DNA from: Streptomyces iranensis
GTDB lineage: Bacteria; Actinomycetota; Actinomycetes; Streptomycetales; Streptomycetaceae
Direction: 5' to 3'
Assembly (NCBI RefSeq): GCF_017874715.1
Contig: NZ_JAGGLR010000024.1
Coordinates: 161,495 to 225,494, forward strand
DNA length: 64,000 nucleotides
This document shows, one piece after another, positions 27,901 to 42,900 of the stretch. Each line of letters opens with the position of its first letter. The first letter of the stretch is position 1. The position numbers and the translations under genes were made by a program. The notes beneath the pieces were generated by a model. It worked only from the letters and a program-made list of their open reading frames with translations, searched no databases and was not told where the DNA came from.

Positions 27901-30900
27901 GCGACGTCGAGGCGGCAGCGATACCGATCGTCTACCTGACGGCCTATCACGCGCTGTTCGACCTGGGCCGGGTGCGTTCAGGGGATCGGGTGCTGATCCA
28001 CGCGGCGTCGGGCGGGGTCGGCATGGCGGCGGTCCGGCTGGCGATGGCGGCCGGGGCCGAGGTGTTCGCGACGGCGAGCCCGGCCAAGCAGGCCGCGGTG
28101 GCAGAGCTGGGCGTGACGCACATCGCTTCGTCGCGTACGGCGGATTTCGCGGCCGAGTTCGGCCAGGTCGACGTCGTGCTGAACTCGTTGACCGGCGAGT
28201 TGCTGGACGCCTCGCTGGGGATGCTGGCTGACGGCGGAAGGTTCGTCGAGCTGGGCAAGACTGACATCCGTGATCCGCGGCAGGTCCCGTTCGACGTGGC
28301 GGATCTGGACCCGGACCGGCTCGCTGAGATGTGGCAGCGGGTCCTGAAGCAGGTCGAGCCGCTGCCGGTCACGGTGTGGCCGGCAGCCCAGGCGGGTGCG
28401 GCGCTGCGGTTCATGAGCCAGGCCAGGCACGTGGGCAAGATCGTGTTGCGTCTGCCCGGCACGGGCGACGGCGCGGTGCTGATCACCGGCGGGACCGGAA
28501 CGCTGGGTGGTCTGGTCGCCCGGCATCTGCTGGACCGGCACGGGGTTCGGGATCTGGTGCTGGCCAGCCGGTCGGGACCGGAGGCGCCCGGCGCGGCCGA
28601 ACTCGCCGCCGAGCTGGAGGCGGCCGGGGCGCGGGTGCGGATCGTCGCGGCGGACTTGTCCAACCGCGCTGCGGTCGACGCGCTGGTGGCGGGCATCGCG
28701 GATCTGTCCGGGGTGGTGCACGCGGCCGGGGTGCTCGAGGACATGCCGGTGACCTCGGTGACCCGCGAGTCGCTGGCCCGGGTGCTGGCCGCCAAGGCCG
28801 AGACGGCCTGGCACCTGCACGAGGCGACGCGGGATCTGGACCTGCGGATGTTCGTGCTGTTCTCGTCGCTGGCGGGGCTGCTCGGCAATCCCGGACAGGG
28901 CAACTACGCCGCGGCTAATTCCTGTCTGGACGCCCTCGCCGCGCACCGTACGGCCCTTGGGCTGCCGGCGGTGTCCATCGCTTGGGGTCTGTGGGAGCAG
29001 CGCAGTGCCATGACCGGTGCGCTGGCCGAGGTTGACCGGGCCCGGCTGGCGCGTGGCGGTGGTGTGGTGCTGGGCACGGAACAGGCACTGGGCCTTCTGG
29101 ACCGGGCGCTGAGCATCGGCCGGCCAGTGGTGGCGGCGGGCTTGGATGTGGGCGCGGTCCGGGGCGCCATCGCCGCAGGGACGCCGGTACCGACGGTGCT
29201 GCTCGGCCTGGGCCGTCCGCCACGTCGCGCCATCGCGGCCGCCACGGGATCGACCAGCGTGCTGGGCCGTCGCCTGCTGGGCCTGGGCGAAGCTGAGCGG
29301 TTGCTTGTCCTGCTGGATCTGGTGCGTGAGCACGCGGCGGTGGTGCTGGGCCACGGTGATGCGAGCGGCGTGGAGTCCGGGCGGGCGTTCCGGGATCTCG
29401 GCTTCGACTCGCTGACGGCGGTGGAGTTGCGGAACCGGCTGGCCGCGGCGGCCGGGCTGACGCTGCCGGCCACGCTGGTCTTCGACTACCCCACGCCGCA
29501 AATGCTGGCCGATTACCTGCTGGGGCGGGTGACCGGTGCGGTCCCGGCCGCGGTGGAGGTCGCGACCGCGTCACGGTCGGTGGGTGAGCCGGTCGCGATC
29601 GTCTCGATGGCGTGCCGGTATCCGGGTGGGGTGGCCTCGCCGGAGGACTTGTGGCGACTGGTGTCCGAGGGCGTTGACGCGGTCGGTGACTTCCCGGCGG
29701 ACCGCGGCTGGGAGACCGAGCCTGCCGGGTACGCGCGGGTGGGCGGATTCCTGTCCGGCGCGGCCGACTTCGACGCGGAGTTCTTCGGGATCTCGCCGCG
29801 TGAGGCGGTGGCGATGGACCCGCAGCAGCGACTGCTGCTGGAGGTGTCCTGGGAGGCGCTGGAACGGGCTGGCTTCGACCCGACCGGGCTGCGCGGCTCC
29901 GACACCGGGGTCTTCGCCGGTCTGGCCTTCCAGGGCTACGAATCGCGGCTGTCCGACAGCGACGGCAGCGGTTTCCGGCTGACCGGAAACACGACGAGTG
30001 TGGCGTCCGGCCGGGTGGCGTACGCGTTCGGCCTGGAGGGTCCGGCGGTCACGATCGATACGGCGTGCTCGTCCTCGTTGGTGGCGATGCACCTGGCCGC
30101 TCAGGCGTTGCGGAACGGGGAGTGCTCGCTGGCGCTGGCCGGGGGCGTGACGGTGATGGCCACCCCGGGGACGTTCGCGGAGTTCGCGGTGCAGGGCGGG
30201 CTGGCGTCGGACGGGCGGTGCAAGGCGTTCTCGGCCGAGGCGGACGGCACCGGCTGGGGTGAGGGTGTCGGTGTGCTGGTGCTGGAGCGGCTGTCGGAGG
30301 CGCGGCGGCTCGGGCATCCGGTGCTGGCGGTGTTGCGGGGCAGTGCGGTGAACCAGGACGGCGCCAGCAATGGGCTGTCGGCTCCCAATGGTCCGTCCCA
30401 GGAGCGCGTCATTCGGCGGGCCCTGGCCGATGCCCGGCTGACCCCGGGCGGTATCGATGTGGTCGAGGGGCACGGGACCGGGACGGCACTCGGGGACCCG
30501 ATCGAAGCGCAGGCGTTGCTGGCGACCTATGGGCAGGAACGGTCGCAGGAGCGCCCGTTGTGGCTCGGGTCGGTGAAGTCCAACATCGGCCACACTCAGG
30601 CCGCCGCCGGCGTGGCCGGGGTGATCAAGATGGTCGAGGCGATGCGGCACGAGACGCTGCCCCCGACTCTGCACGCCGATGAGGCATCGTCGCATGTGGA
30701 CTGGTCAGCCGGGGACGTGCTGCTGCTGAACGAGTCGCGGTCCTGGAAGGCCAATGGACGGCCGCGCCGGGCCGGGGTGTCGTCGTTCGGGATCAGCGGC
30801 ACGAACGCCCACGTGATCCTCGAAGAAGCCCCCGCCGAGCCGGTCGCGGCCCCGTCGGCGGAGCCGGTGGTGACCGGTGGCGTGGTGCCGTGGGTGCTGT

Positions 30901-33900
30901 CGGCGCGGTCGGCCCCGGCGCTGCGGGCGCTGGCCGGCCGGCTGGCCTCGGATCTCCCCGCTGGGGCCGACATCGCGGACGTGGCGGGGTCGCTGGCGCG
31001 GGGCCGGGCCGGCCTGGAGTTCCGGGCGGTGGCGCTGGGCGCTGACCGGGAGGAACTGGCCGGCGCGCTGGCGGCGGTGGAGACGGCCGGGACGGTCACC
31101 CGGGGTCCGGTGGCGTGGGTGTTCCCGGGCCAGGGGTCGCAGTGGACCGGTATGGGCCGTGAGCTGGCGGAGTGTTCACCGGTGTTCGCGGGCGTGCTGG
31201 ACGAGGTGTGTGCGGTGGCGGACCCGTTGCTTGGCCGCTCGCTGCGGGAGGTGATGTTCTCCGGCGCCGAGGTGCATCAGACCGGATTCACCCAGGTGGC
31301 GGTCTTCGCGTTCGAGGCCGCTTTGGCCGCGGTGGCGCGGGCGGCGGGTTTGGTGCCGGACTTTGTCGCCGGACACTCGGTGGGTGAGGTGACGGCTGCC
31401 CATGTGGCTGGGGCGGTCACGCTCGAGGATGCGGTGCGCCTTCTGGTGGCGCGGGGTGCGTTGATGCAGGCGCTCCCCCCGGGCGGAGTGATGGCGGCGG
31501 TGCGGGCCGGTGTACACGAAGTGGATTTGACCGGTCTGGAGGACCGGGTCGCGGTGGCGGCGGTGAACAGTTCGTCGGCGGTGGTGCTCTCTGGTGACCG
31601 GGAAGCGGTCGAGGAGGCGGTAGGCCGCCTGGCGGACCGGAAGGTGCGTTGGCTGGAGGTCAGTCATGCGTTCCACTCTCCGTTGATGCGCCCGATCGCT
31701 GGTGAGCTGGCACAGGTGGTGGCGGGGATCCGGTTCGGGGAGCCGCGGGTGCCGCTGATATCGGCGGTCACCGGCGGTGTGGTCGGCGCGGACGTGCTGG
31801 GCGACCCGGGGCATTGGGTCGAGCAGGCGGTGGGTACGGTCCGCTTCCACGACGCCATCCGCTACTTGCATGGGCGTGGCACGGCTGGGTTCCTTGAGAT
31901 CGGCCCGGACAGAGTGTTGTCGGCCGTGGTCTACGACGGCGGCGGCAGCGGGGTGTGGGCGGCCGGCCTGGCCGAACGTGAAAACGCTGGGGCTCGTCGT
32001 CTGCTGGCCGGTCTCGCCGAGGCGTGGACTCATGGCGCGGCGGTGGACTGGACCCGTCTGATCCCGGTCGGCCGTCAGGTGACGCTGCCGACGTATCCGT
32101 TCCAGCACCGCCCCTATTGGGCGTCGGGTGGCGGGACCGGGCGGGGCACCGCGGGTCATCCGCTGTTGGACAGCGCGGTGCGGCTGGCCGAGGACGCGGG
32201 CTGGGTGTTGTCGGGCCGGGTGTCGGCGGGGACGAGCCCGTGGCTGGCTGATCACGCCGTGTCGGGGACGGTGCTGGTGCCCGGGGCGGCGCTGGCCGAG
32301 TTGGTGCTGTACGCCGGGGATCGGGCTGGGCTGCCGGCGATCGGGGAGATCACGTTCGAGCAGCCGATAGTGCTCAACGGCCACGGCCCGGTCGATTTCC
32401 AGGTACGGGTCGACGGGGACAGGGCGAGCGTCTTCTCCCGTACGGGAGAGCAGTGGATCCGGCACGCCACTGCCACCCTGGCCGACCCGGTCGGGACGGT
32501 GGCCGGCCTGGACGGGCAGTGGCCTCCGGCCGGGGCAGAGCCGCTGCCGGACGTGGACACCTACGAGGTCATCTCGGCGCGGGGGTTTGACTACGGGCCC
32601 GCGTTCCGTGGCCTGCAGGCCGCCTGGCGGCTCGGTGAGGACCTGTACGCCGAGGTGGAACTCCCCGCCGCCGTGGGGGAGGGGCAGGACGGGTTCGCGA
32701 TCCACCCGGCGCTACTGGACGCGGTCCTGCACGCCCTCATCGCCGCCGGGAACGGCAACGGGGTGCTGTTGCCGTTCGCGTGGCGGGACGTGCGGTTGCA
32801 CGCGACCGGTGCGTCGGCGCTGCGGGTCCGGCTGAGCCCGGCCGGGCCGGACGCTGTCTCTCTGCTGGCCGTCGACGGCGAAGGCCGGCCGGTGGTATCG
32901 GCCGCCGCGATGATTTCCCGGTCCGCCGACATCAGCCGGCTGGCCGCCCCCGGCCAGGCCGCGGGCGCCGGCTTGCTGGCTCTGGAATGGGCACCGGTCA
33001 ACCCCGGACCCGAGCCGGAGCGGCTGCCGGTGCGGGTGGGATCCGAACGGGACCTGCCCGAGATGACGGATGAGCCGCTGACCGCCTGGGCTGAACCGGC
33101 GGACGTACCCGCGGCTCTGGCCCTGGTGCAGGGCTGGCTGGCGGCCGGCTACCCGGTCGGCTCACGCCTGGCGGTCCGCACCCGTGACGCGGTGTCGGCG
33201 GTGGACGGGGACACCGTGGCCGGGCTGGAGTCGGCGGGGATCTGGGGCCTGGTCCGGTCGGCGATGGCCGAGCACCCGGATGCGGGCCTGGTGCTGCTCG
33301 ATGTCGACGGCCGTCCCGAGTCCGAGGCGATCGCCGACGCGGCCACGGCCACCGGGGAAAGGGAAATCGCCGTGCGTGGCGGGGCGGTTCTGGCGCCGCG
33401 GTTGCGACCAGTACCAGTCGGCCGGTCGACCATCGGGCCCGCCCTCGACGGCACGGTGCTGATCACTGGTGGGACCGGAACGCTCGGCGGCTTGGTCGCC
33501 CGGCACCTGGTGGACCGGCACAGCGTGCGGGACCTGGTATTGGTCAGCCGTTCCGGACCGGACGCGCCCGGCGCCACCGAACTCGCTGCCGAACTGGAGG
33601 CGACCGGCGCACGAGTGCGGATCGCGGCCGCGGACCTGTCCGGCCGTGCCGCGGTGGACGCGCTGATGGCGGATACCCCGGATCTGGCCGGGGTGGTGCA
33701 CGCGGCGGGAGTCGTCGAGGACATGGCGGTGACCTCGCTGGGCCCCGCGTCGCTGGGCCGGGTGCTGGCCGCCAAGGCCGAGACGGCCCGGCACCTGCAC
33801 GAGGCGACGCGGGATCTGGACCTGCGGATGTTCGTGCTGTTCTCGTCGCTGTCGGGACTGCTGGGCGGCGCGGGGCAGGCCAACTACGCGGCGGCCAACA

Positions 33901-36900
33901 CCTACCTGGACGCTCTCGCCGCCCGCCGGACGGCCCAGGGGCTGCCCGCCGTCTCGATCGCCTGGGGCCTGTGGGAACAGGCCAGCGCCATGACCGGTGC
34001 GCTGACCGCCACCGACCGGGCCCGGCTGGCCCGCGTCGGCGGTGTGGCCCTGCCGACCGAGCAGGCACTTGGCCTGCTGGACCGGGCGCTGAGCGCGGGC
34101 CGACCGGTGGTCGCGGCGGGACTGGATGTGGGCGCGGCCCGCGACGCGACCGCGGCCGGGACGCCGCCGCCGTCGGTGCTGCGTGACTTGGTCCGTGCGC
34201 CCCGCCGGACGGCCGCGGGCGGGCAAGGCGCGAGTACCTTCGCCCGCCGCCTGCTGGGCCTGGGCGAAGCCGAGCGGTTGCTCGTCCTGCTGGATCTGGT
34301 ACGCGAACACGCCGCCGCCGTTCTCGGCCACGGTGATGCGAGCGGTGTGGAGTCGGGCCGGGCGTTCCGGGATCTGGGCTTCGACTCGCTGACAGGGGTG
34401 GAGCTTCGTAACCGGCTGGCCGTTGCGGCCGGATTCGCGTTGCCGGCCACGCTGGTCTTCGACTACCCGACGCCGCAGGTGCTGGCGGAGTATCTGCTGG
34501 CCCAGGCGACCGGTGCGGCCCCGGCCGGTGCCGAGGTCGTTCCGGTGTCGCGGTCGGTCGATGAGCCGGTCGCGATCGTGTCGATGGCTTGCCGTTACCC
34601 CGGTGGGGTGGCCTCGCCGGAGGATCTGTGGCAGCTGGTCGCCGACGGCGTTGACGCGGTCGGCGACTTCCCGGCCGACCGGGGCTGGGAGACGGAGTCG
34701 GCCCGATACGCGCGGGTGGGCGGTTTCCTGTCCGGTGCGGCCGACTTCGACGCCGAGTTCTTCGGGATCTCGCCGCGTGAGGCGACGGCGATGGACCCGC
34801 AGCAACGACTCCTGCTCGAAGTGTCCTGGGAAGCCCTGGAGCGGGCCGGCCTGGACCCGGCCGCTATGAAGGGCACGGACACTGGCGTCTTCGCGGGCTT
34901 GATCGGCCAGGACTACGGTTCCGCGCCGGGCGGCGAGGGCTACCGACTGACGGGCAAGATGTCCTCCGTGGCGTCGGGGCGCGTGGCGTACGCGTTCGGC
35001 CTGGAGGGTCCGGCGGTCACGATCGATACGGCGTGCTCGTCGTCGCTGGTGGCGATGCACCTGGCCGCGCAGGCGTTGCGGAACGGCGAATGTTCGGTGG
35101 CGCTGGCCGGGGGCGTGACGGTGATGGCGACGCCGGAGGTGTTCGCGGAATTCGCCCTGCAGGGCGGGCTGGCGTCGGACGGGCGGTGCAAGGCGTTCTC
35201 GGCCGGAGCGGACGGCACCGGCTGGGGTGAGGGCGTCGGGATGCTGGTGCTGGAGCGTTTGTCGGAGGCGCGGCGGCTCGGGCATCCGGTGCTGGCGGTG
35301 TTGCGGGGCAGTGCGGTGAACCAGGACGGGGCGTCCAACGGCCTGTCGGCGCCGAACGGTCCGTCGCAGGAACGGGTGATCCGGCGGGCCCTGGCCGATG
35401 CCCGGCTTTCCGCTTCGGATGTCGACGTGGTCGAGGGGCACGGGACCGGGACGGCGCTCGGGGACCCGATCGAGGCGCAGGCGTTGCTGGCGACGTATGG
35501 GCAGGACCGGTCGGAGGAGCGGCCGTTGTGGCTCGGGTCGGTGAAGTCGAACATCGGGCACACTTCGGCGGCGGCCGGTGTGGCCGGTGTGATCAAGATG
35601 GTCGAGGCGATGCGGCACGAAATGCTGCCGCCGACACTGCACGCGAGTGAGGCGTCGCCGCATGTGGACTGGCCGGCCGGGGACGTACGGCTGCTGACCG
35701 AGGCCCAGCCGTGGGAGTCCGCCGGGCGTCCGCGACGGGCCGGGGTGTCCTCGTTCGGCATCAGCGGCACGAACGCACACGTGATCCTTGAGCAGGCTTC
35801 CGCTGAGCCGGTGCGGACCCGGTCGGCGCTGCCGGTGGTGACGGGTGGTGTGGTGCCGTGGGTGTTGTCGGCGCGGTCGGATGTGGCGCTGCGGGTGTTG
35901 GCTGATCGGCTGGTGTCGGTTGTCCCGGCTGGGGTCGACATTGCCGATGTGGCGGGGTCGTTGGCGGCGTCGAGGGCGGGGCTGGAGTTCCGTGCGGTGG
36001 TGCTGGGTGCTGACCGTGAGGAGTTGGAGCAGGGTCTGGCGGTCGTTGAGGCGGCTGGACCGGCGACCAGCGGTCCGGTGGCGTGGGTGTTCCCGGGTCA
36101 GGGGTCGCAGTGGACTGGTATGGGTCGTGAGCTGGCGGAGTGTTCACCGGTGTTCGCGGGCGTGTTTGACGAGGTGTGTGCGGTGGCGGATCCGTTGTTG
36201 GGTTGCTCGTTGCGGGAGGTGATGTTCAGTGGGGTTGAGGTGCACCAGACGGCGTTTACGCAGGTGGCGGTGTTTGCGTTTGAGGCTGGTTTGGCGGCGG
36301 TGGCGCGGGCTGCGGGTTTGAAGCCGGATTTTGTGGCTGGTCATTCGGTGGGTGAGGTGACGGCGGCGTTTGTGGCTGGTGTGCTGACGCTTGAGGATGC
36401 GGTGCGGTTGTTGGTGGCGCGGGGTGCGTTGATGCAGGCGTTGCCGTCGGGCGGGGCGATGGCGGCGGTGCAGGCGGGGGAGCATGAGGTGGATTTGGCC
36501 GGTCTGGAGGGCCGGGTTGCGGTGGCCGCGGCGAACAGCTCGTCGGCGGTGGTGCTCTCCGGAGACCGGGAGGCGGTCGAGGAGGCGATAGGGCGGCTGG
36601 CGGGTCGGAAGGTGCGTTGGCTGGAGGTCAGCCATGCGTTCCATTCTCCGTTGATGCGTCCGATTGCCGATGAGCTTGCACAGGTGGTGGCGGGGATCCG
36701 GTTCGGGGAGCCGCGGGTGCCGTTGGTGTCGGCGGTGACCGGGGGCGTGGCCGATGCGGTGGTGCTGGGTGACCCGGGTTATTGGGTGGAGCAGGCGCTT
36801 GGCACGGTCCGGTTCCACGATGTCGTCCGCTTCCTGCACGCTCGCGGGACGGCCGGGTTCCTGGAGATCGGCCCGGATAGGGTCCTGTCGTCTGTGGTCC

Positions 36901-39900
36901 ATGATGGTGGGGCGCAGGTGTGGGCGGCGAGTCTGGTCGAGCGTGATGATGCGGGGGCTCGTCGTCTGTTGGCGGGTCTGGCTGAGGCGTGGGTTCATGG
37001 GGCGGGGGTGGACTGGGCGCGTCTGGTTCCCCAGGGCGGCCTGGTCACTTTGCCGACGTATCCGTTCCAGCACCGCCGTTATTGGGCGTCGGGTAGCGCG
37101 ATGGGTCGGGGTAGTGCCGGGCATCCGTTGTTGGAGAGTGCGGTGCGGTTGGCTGAGGATGCGGGTTGGGTGTTGTCGGGGCGGGTGTCGGCCGCGACGA
37201 GTCCGTGGCTGGCGGACCATGCGGTGTCGGGGACGGTGCTGGTTCCCGGCGCGGCGTTGGCGGAGTTGGTGCTGCACGCCGGTGACCGGGCGGGGCTTGC
37301 CGCGATCGGGGAGATCACTTTCGAGCAGCCTCTTGTCCTCAACGGCGGCCCGGTCGATCTGCAGGTATCGGTCGAGGGCGGCCAGGCGGCCGTGTTCTCC
37401 CGTACCGGGGAGCAGTGGACCCGGCACGCCAGCGCGACTCTGGCCGACCCGAGCGGGACGGTCGCGACCCTGGACGGGCCGTGGCCCCCGGAAGGCGTGC
37501 AGCCACTGCCCCTTGATGACGCTTACGAGGTCATGGCGGCTCGCGGATACGAGTACGGGCCGATGTTCCGTGGTCTGCAGGCGGCTTGGCGGCTCGGTGA
37601 GGATCTGTATGCCGAGGTCGAGCTGCCCGCAGAGGATACCCAGGACGGGTTCGCGATCCACCCGGCTCTACTGGACGCCGCTCTGCACGTCCTGATCGCC
37701 GCCGCCGAGGACGGTGGTCCCATCGGGTTGCCGTTCGCGTGGCGTGATGTGCGGTTGCTTGCGACGGGTGCGTCGGCGTTGCGGGTGCGGTTGAGCCCGG
37801 CCGGGTCGGATGCGTTTTCTCTGCTGGCCGTCGATGGTGAGGGTCAGCCGGTGGTGTCGGCGGCGGCGATGGTTTCCCGTCCGGCCGATGCCAGCCAGCT
37901 CGCCGGGCCTAGTACGGGTGCGGGGCTGCTGTCGCTGGAATGGGCGCCGTTGAGCCTGGGGTCAGCATCGGAGCAGGCCTGGGTGCGGGTGGGCCCGGAG
38001 CTGGATCTGCCTGAGGTGGCGGACGAGCCGGTGCTTGCCTGGGCTGAGCCCGCGGATCTGCCCGGGGCGCTGGCCCTGGTGCAGGCGTGGCTGGAGGCCG
38101 CGTATCCGGCGGGGTCGCGGCTGGCAGTCCGTACCCGTGACGCGGTCGCGGCCGCGGCGGGCGACACCGTGGCTGGTTTGACGGGGTCTGGGGTCTGGGG
38201 TCTGGTGCGGTCGGCGATGGCCGAACATCCGGACGCGGGCCTGGCGTTGCTCGACGACGATGGCCGCCCCGAATCCGCTGAGGCCGTCGCCGCCGCCCTG
38301 GCTACGGGGGAAAAGGAACTGGCCTTGCGGGCGGGTGCCGTGTTGGTGCCTCGCCTGCGCACGGTTCCGGGCAGGTTGGAACTCCCGCAGGGTCCGGGAG
38401 CGTGGCGCCTGGAGTGGGCTGCCGGCGGGAACCTGGACGGGGTACAGGCGGTTGCGGCCCCGGATGCCGAGCGGCCGCTGGGGGCGTACGAGGTGCGGGT
38501 CGCGGTCCGCGCGACCGGGGTGAACTTCCGCGACGTGCTGAAGGCCCTGGATATGCTCCCCGCCGACTCCCGGCAACCGGGCGGCGAGGGTGCCGGGGTC
38601 GTGGTCGAGGTCGGCCCCGAGGTGACCGGTCTGGTGCCCGGCATGCGGGTGATGGGATTGTTCCCGTGGTTCGGATCGCTCGCGGTGGCCGACGCGCGGC
38701 TGATGGTGCCGATCCCGGACGAGTGGAGCGATGTCGAGGCGGCGGCAGCGCCGATCGCGTACCTGACCGCCTATCACGCGTTGTTCGATCTGGGCCGGGT
38801 GCGTTCAGGGGATCGGGTGCTGATCCACGCGGCGTCGGGCGGGGTCGGCATGGCGGCGGTCCGGCTGGCGTTGGCCGCGGGGGCCGAAGTGTTCGCGACG
38901 GCGAGCCCGCCGAAGCAGGCCGCGGTGGCAGAGCTGGGCGTGACGCACATCGCTTCGTCGCGTACGGCGGATTTCGCGAGTGAGTTCGGCCAAGTCGACG
39001 TCGTGCTCAACTCGTTGACCGGGGAGTTGTTGGACGCCTCGCTGGGGATGCTGGCCGAGGGTGGCCGGTTCGTGGAGCTGGGCAAGATTGATATCCGTGA
39101 TCCGCGTCAGGTCCCCTTCGACCTGGGGGACTTGGACCCCAACCGGGTTGCCGCGATGTGGCAGCGGGTCCTGGAGACGGCCGTCCCGTTGCCCGTCACC
39201 GTGTGGCCGGCCGCCCAAGCGGGTGCGGCGCTGCGGTTCATGAGCCAGGCCCGGCATGTGGGCAAGATCGTGCTGCGCCTGCCGGGGGTGGGCGACGGTG
39301 CGGCGCTGATCACCGGCGGCACCGGCACGCTGGGTGGCCTGGTCGCCCGGCATCTGGTGGTCCGGTACGGGATACGGGATCTGGTGCTGGCCAGCCGGTC
39401 GGGGCCGGACGCCCCCGGCGCCGACGAACTCGCCGCCGGGTTGGAGGAGTTCGGGGCGCGGGTGCGGATCGTCGCGGTGGACCTGTCGCAGCGTTCCGCG
39501 GTGGACGCGCTGGTGGCGGACATCCCGGGGCTGGCCGGGGTGGTGCACGCGGCTGGGGTACTTCAGGACATGCCGGTGACGTCGCTTACCGGGGAGTCGC
39601 TGGGGCGGGTGGTGGCCGCCAAGGCGGACGCCGCCTGGCACCTGCACGAGGCGACGCGGGATCTGGACCTGCGGATGTTCGTGCTGTTCTCCTCCCTGTC
39701 CGGGCTGCTGGGCGGTGCGGGACAGGGCAACTACGCGGCGGCCAACACCTATCTGGATGCCCTCGCCGCGCATCGGACGGCGCTTGGATTGCCCGCGGTG
39801 TCGATTGCTTGGGGCTTGTGGGAGCAGGCGAGTGGCATGACCGGCACGCTGACCGAGACGGACCGGGCCCGGCTGGCGCGAGGCGGCGGTGTGGCGCTGC

Positions 39901-42900
39901 CCACCGGGCAGGCGCTGCGGCTGCTGGACGCGGCGGTGGCCGGTGGCGAGCCGGTGGTGGCGGCCGGTCTTGACGTGGGCGCGGTCCGCGATGCGGTCAC
40001 TTCCGGCTACGCGCTGCCGTCGGTGCTTGGCGATCTGGTCCGTGTGCCCCGCCCGGCCGCCGCGGCCACACAGCGCGGGGGCACCCTCGCCCGCCGGCTG
40101 GCCGGCCTGGGCGAGGCCGAGCGGTCGCATGTCCTGCTGGATCTGGTACGCGAACACGCCGCCGCCGTTCTCGGCCACGGTGATGTGGGCGGTGTGGAGT
40201 CGGGGCGGGCGTTCCGGGATCTGGGCTTCGACTCGCTGACGGCGGTGGAGCTTCGTAACCGGCTGGCTGTGGCGGCCGGGTTCGCGTTGCCGGCCACGCT
40301 GGTCTTCGACTACCCCACACCGCAGGTGCTGGCCGATTATCTGCTGGCTCAGGTGACCGGCGTGGCCGCCGCGACGCCGACGGCAGTCGTCACAGAGAGG
40401 GTGCCGACGGGAGAACCGATCGCGGTGGTTTCGATGGCGTGCCGCTACCCCGGTGGGGTGGCCTCGCCGGAGGATCTGTGGCGGCTGGTGTCCGAGGGCG
40501 TTGACGCGGTCGGTGACTTCCCGGCCGACCGCGGCTGGGAGACCGAGTCTGCCGGGTATGCGCGGGTGGGCGGGTTCCTGTCCGGTGCGGCGGACTTCGA
40601 TGCCGGGTTCTTCGGGGTGTCGCCGCGTGAGGCGGTGGCGATGGACCCGCAGCAGCGGCTGTTGCTCGAAGTGTCCTGGGAAGCCCTGGAACGCGCGGGC
40701 CTGGACCCCTCGGAGTTGCGCGGCTCCGACACCGGTGTCTTCGCCGGACTATCCGCCCAGGACTACGGTTCCGCGCTCGCTTCCCAACGAGCGGCCGACG
40801 GTTACTGGCTGACGGGGAACACGCCGAGCGTGGCGTCGGGCCGGGTGTCGTATGCGCTGGGCCTGGAAGGCCCCGCGGTGACGGTGGATACGGCGTGTTC
40901 GTCGTCGCTGGTGGCGATGCACCTGGCCGCGCAGGCGCTGCGCAACGGCGAGTGCTCGCTGGCGCTGGCCGGGGGCGTGACGGTGATGGCGACGCCGGTG
41001 ATGTTCGCGGAGTTCGCTTTGCAGGGCGGGCTGGCGGCCGATGGCCGGTGCAAGCCGTTTTCGGCCGAGGCGGACGGCACCGGCTGGGGTGAGGGTGTCG
41101 GTGTGGTGGTGCTGGAGCGGTTGTCGGAGGCTCAGCGGCTCGGGCATCCGGTGCTGGCGGTGCTGCGGGGCAGTGCGGTGAATCAGGACGGCGCGTCGAA
41201 CGGTCTGTCGGCTCCGAACGGTCCGTCGCAGGAACGTGTCATTCGCCGGGCCCTGGCTGATGCCCGGTTGTCCCCGGCTGATGTGGACGTGGTCGAGGGG
41301 CACGGGACCGGGACGACGCTTGGGGACCCGATCGAGGCGCAGGCACTGCTGGCGACCTATGGGCAGGAGCGGCCCGAGGAGCGGCCGTTGTGGCTCGGGT
41401 CGGTGAAGTCCAACATCGGCCACACCCAGGCGGCGGCCGGTGTCGCCGGTGTGATCAAGATGGTCGAGTCGCTGCAGCGCGGGGCGCTCCCGGCGACGCT
41501 GCACGCGGGTGAGGCGTCGCCGCACGTGGACTGGTCGGCCGGTGATATACGGCTGCTGACCGAGGCGCAGGAATGGGAGTCGGCGGACCACCCCCGGCGC
41601 GCAGGAGTATCCGCGTTCGGGATCAGCGGCACGAACGCTCACGTGATCCTCGAAGAAGCTCCCGCTGAGCCGGTGCGGACCCGGTCGGCGCTGCCGGTGG
41701 TGACGGGTGGTGTGGTGCCGTGGGTGTTGTCGGCGCGGTCGGATGTGGCGCTGCGGGTGTTGGCTGATCGGCTGGTGTCGGTTGTCCCGGCTGGGGTCGA
41801 CATTGCTGATGTGGCGGGGTCGTTGGCGGCGTCGAGGGCGGGGCTGGAGTTCCGTGCGGTGGTGCTCGGGACGGATCGCGAAGAGCTGGATCGGGGTCTG
41901 GCGGTCGTAGAGGCGGCTGGACCGGTCACCAGCGGTCCGGTGGCGTGGGTGTTCCCGGGGCAGGGGTCGCAGTGGACTGGTATGGGTCGTGAGCTGGCGG
42001 AGTGCTCGCCGGTGTTCGCGGCAGTGTTTGACGAGGTGTGTGCGGTGGCGGATCCGTTGTTGGGCTGTTCGTTGCGGGAGGTGATGTTCAGTGGGGTTGA
42101 GGTGCACCAGACGGCGTTTACGCAGGTGGCGGTGTTCGCGTTCGAGGCTGGTTTGGCGGCGGTGGCGCGGGCTGCCGGTTTGAAGCCGGATTTTGTGGCT
42201 GGTCATTCGGTGGGTGAGGTGACGGCGGCGTTTGTGGCTGGTGTGCTGACGCTTGAGGATGCGGTGCGGCTGTTGGTGGCGCGGGGTGCGTTGATGCAGG
42301 CGTTGCCGTCGGGCGGGGCGATGGCGGCGGTGCAGGCGGGGGAGCATGAGGTGGATTTGGCCGGTGTGGAGGGCCGGGTTGCGGTGGCGGCGGTGAATGG
42401 TTCGTCGGCGGTGGTTCTTTCTGGTGATCGGGAGGCGGTCGAGGAGGCGATAGGGCGGCTGGCGGGTCGGAAGGTGCGTTGGCTGGAGGTCAGCCATGCG
42501 TTCCATTCTCCGTTGATGCGTCCGATTGCCGATGAGCTGGTGCAGGTGGTGGCGGGGATCCGGTTCGGGGAGCCGCGGGTGCCGTTGGTGTCGGCGGTGA
42601 CCGGGGGCGTGGCCGATGCGGTGGTGCTGGGTGACCCGGGTTATTGGGTCGAGCAGGCGCTTGGCACGGTCCGGTTCCACGACGTGGTCCGTTATCTGCA
42701 TGAGCGTGGCGTTGCCGGGTTTGTTGAGATCGGCCCGGATAGGGTCCTGTCGTCTGTGGTCCATGATGGTGGGGCGCAGGTGTGGGCGGCGAGTCTGGCT
42801 GAGCGTGATGATGCGGGGGCTCGTCGTTTGCTGGCGGGTCTGGCTGAGGCGTGGGCTCATGGCGCTTCTGTGGAGTGGACGCGTCTGATTCCGAGCGGTC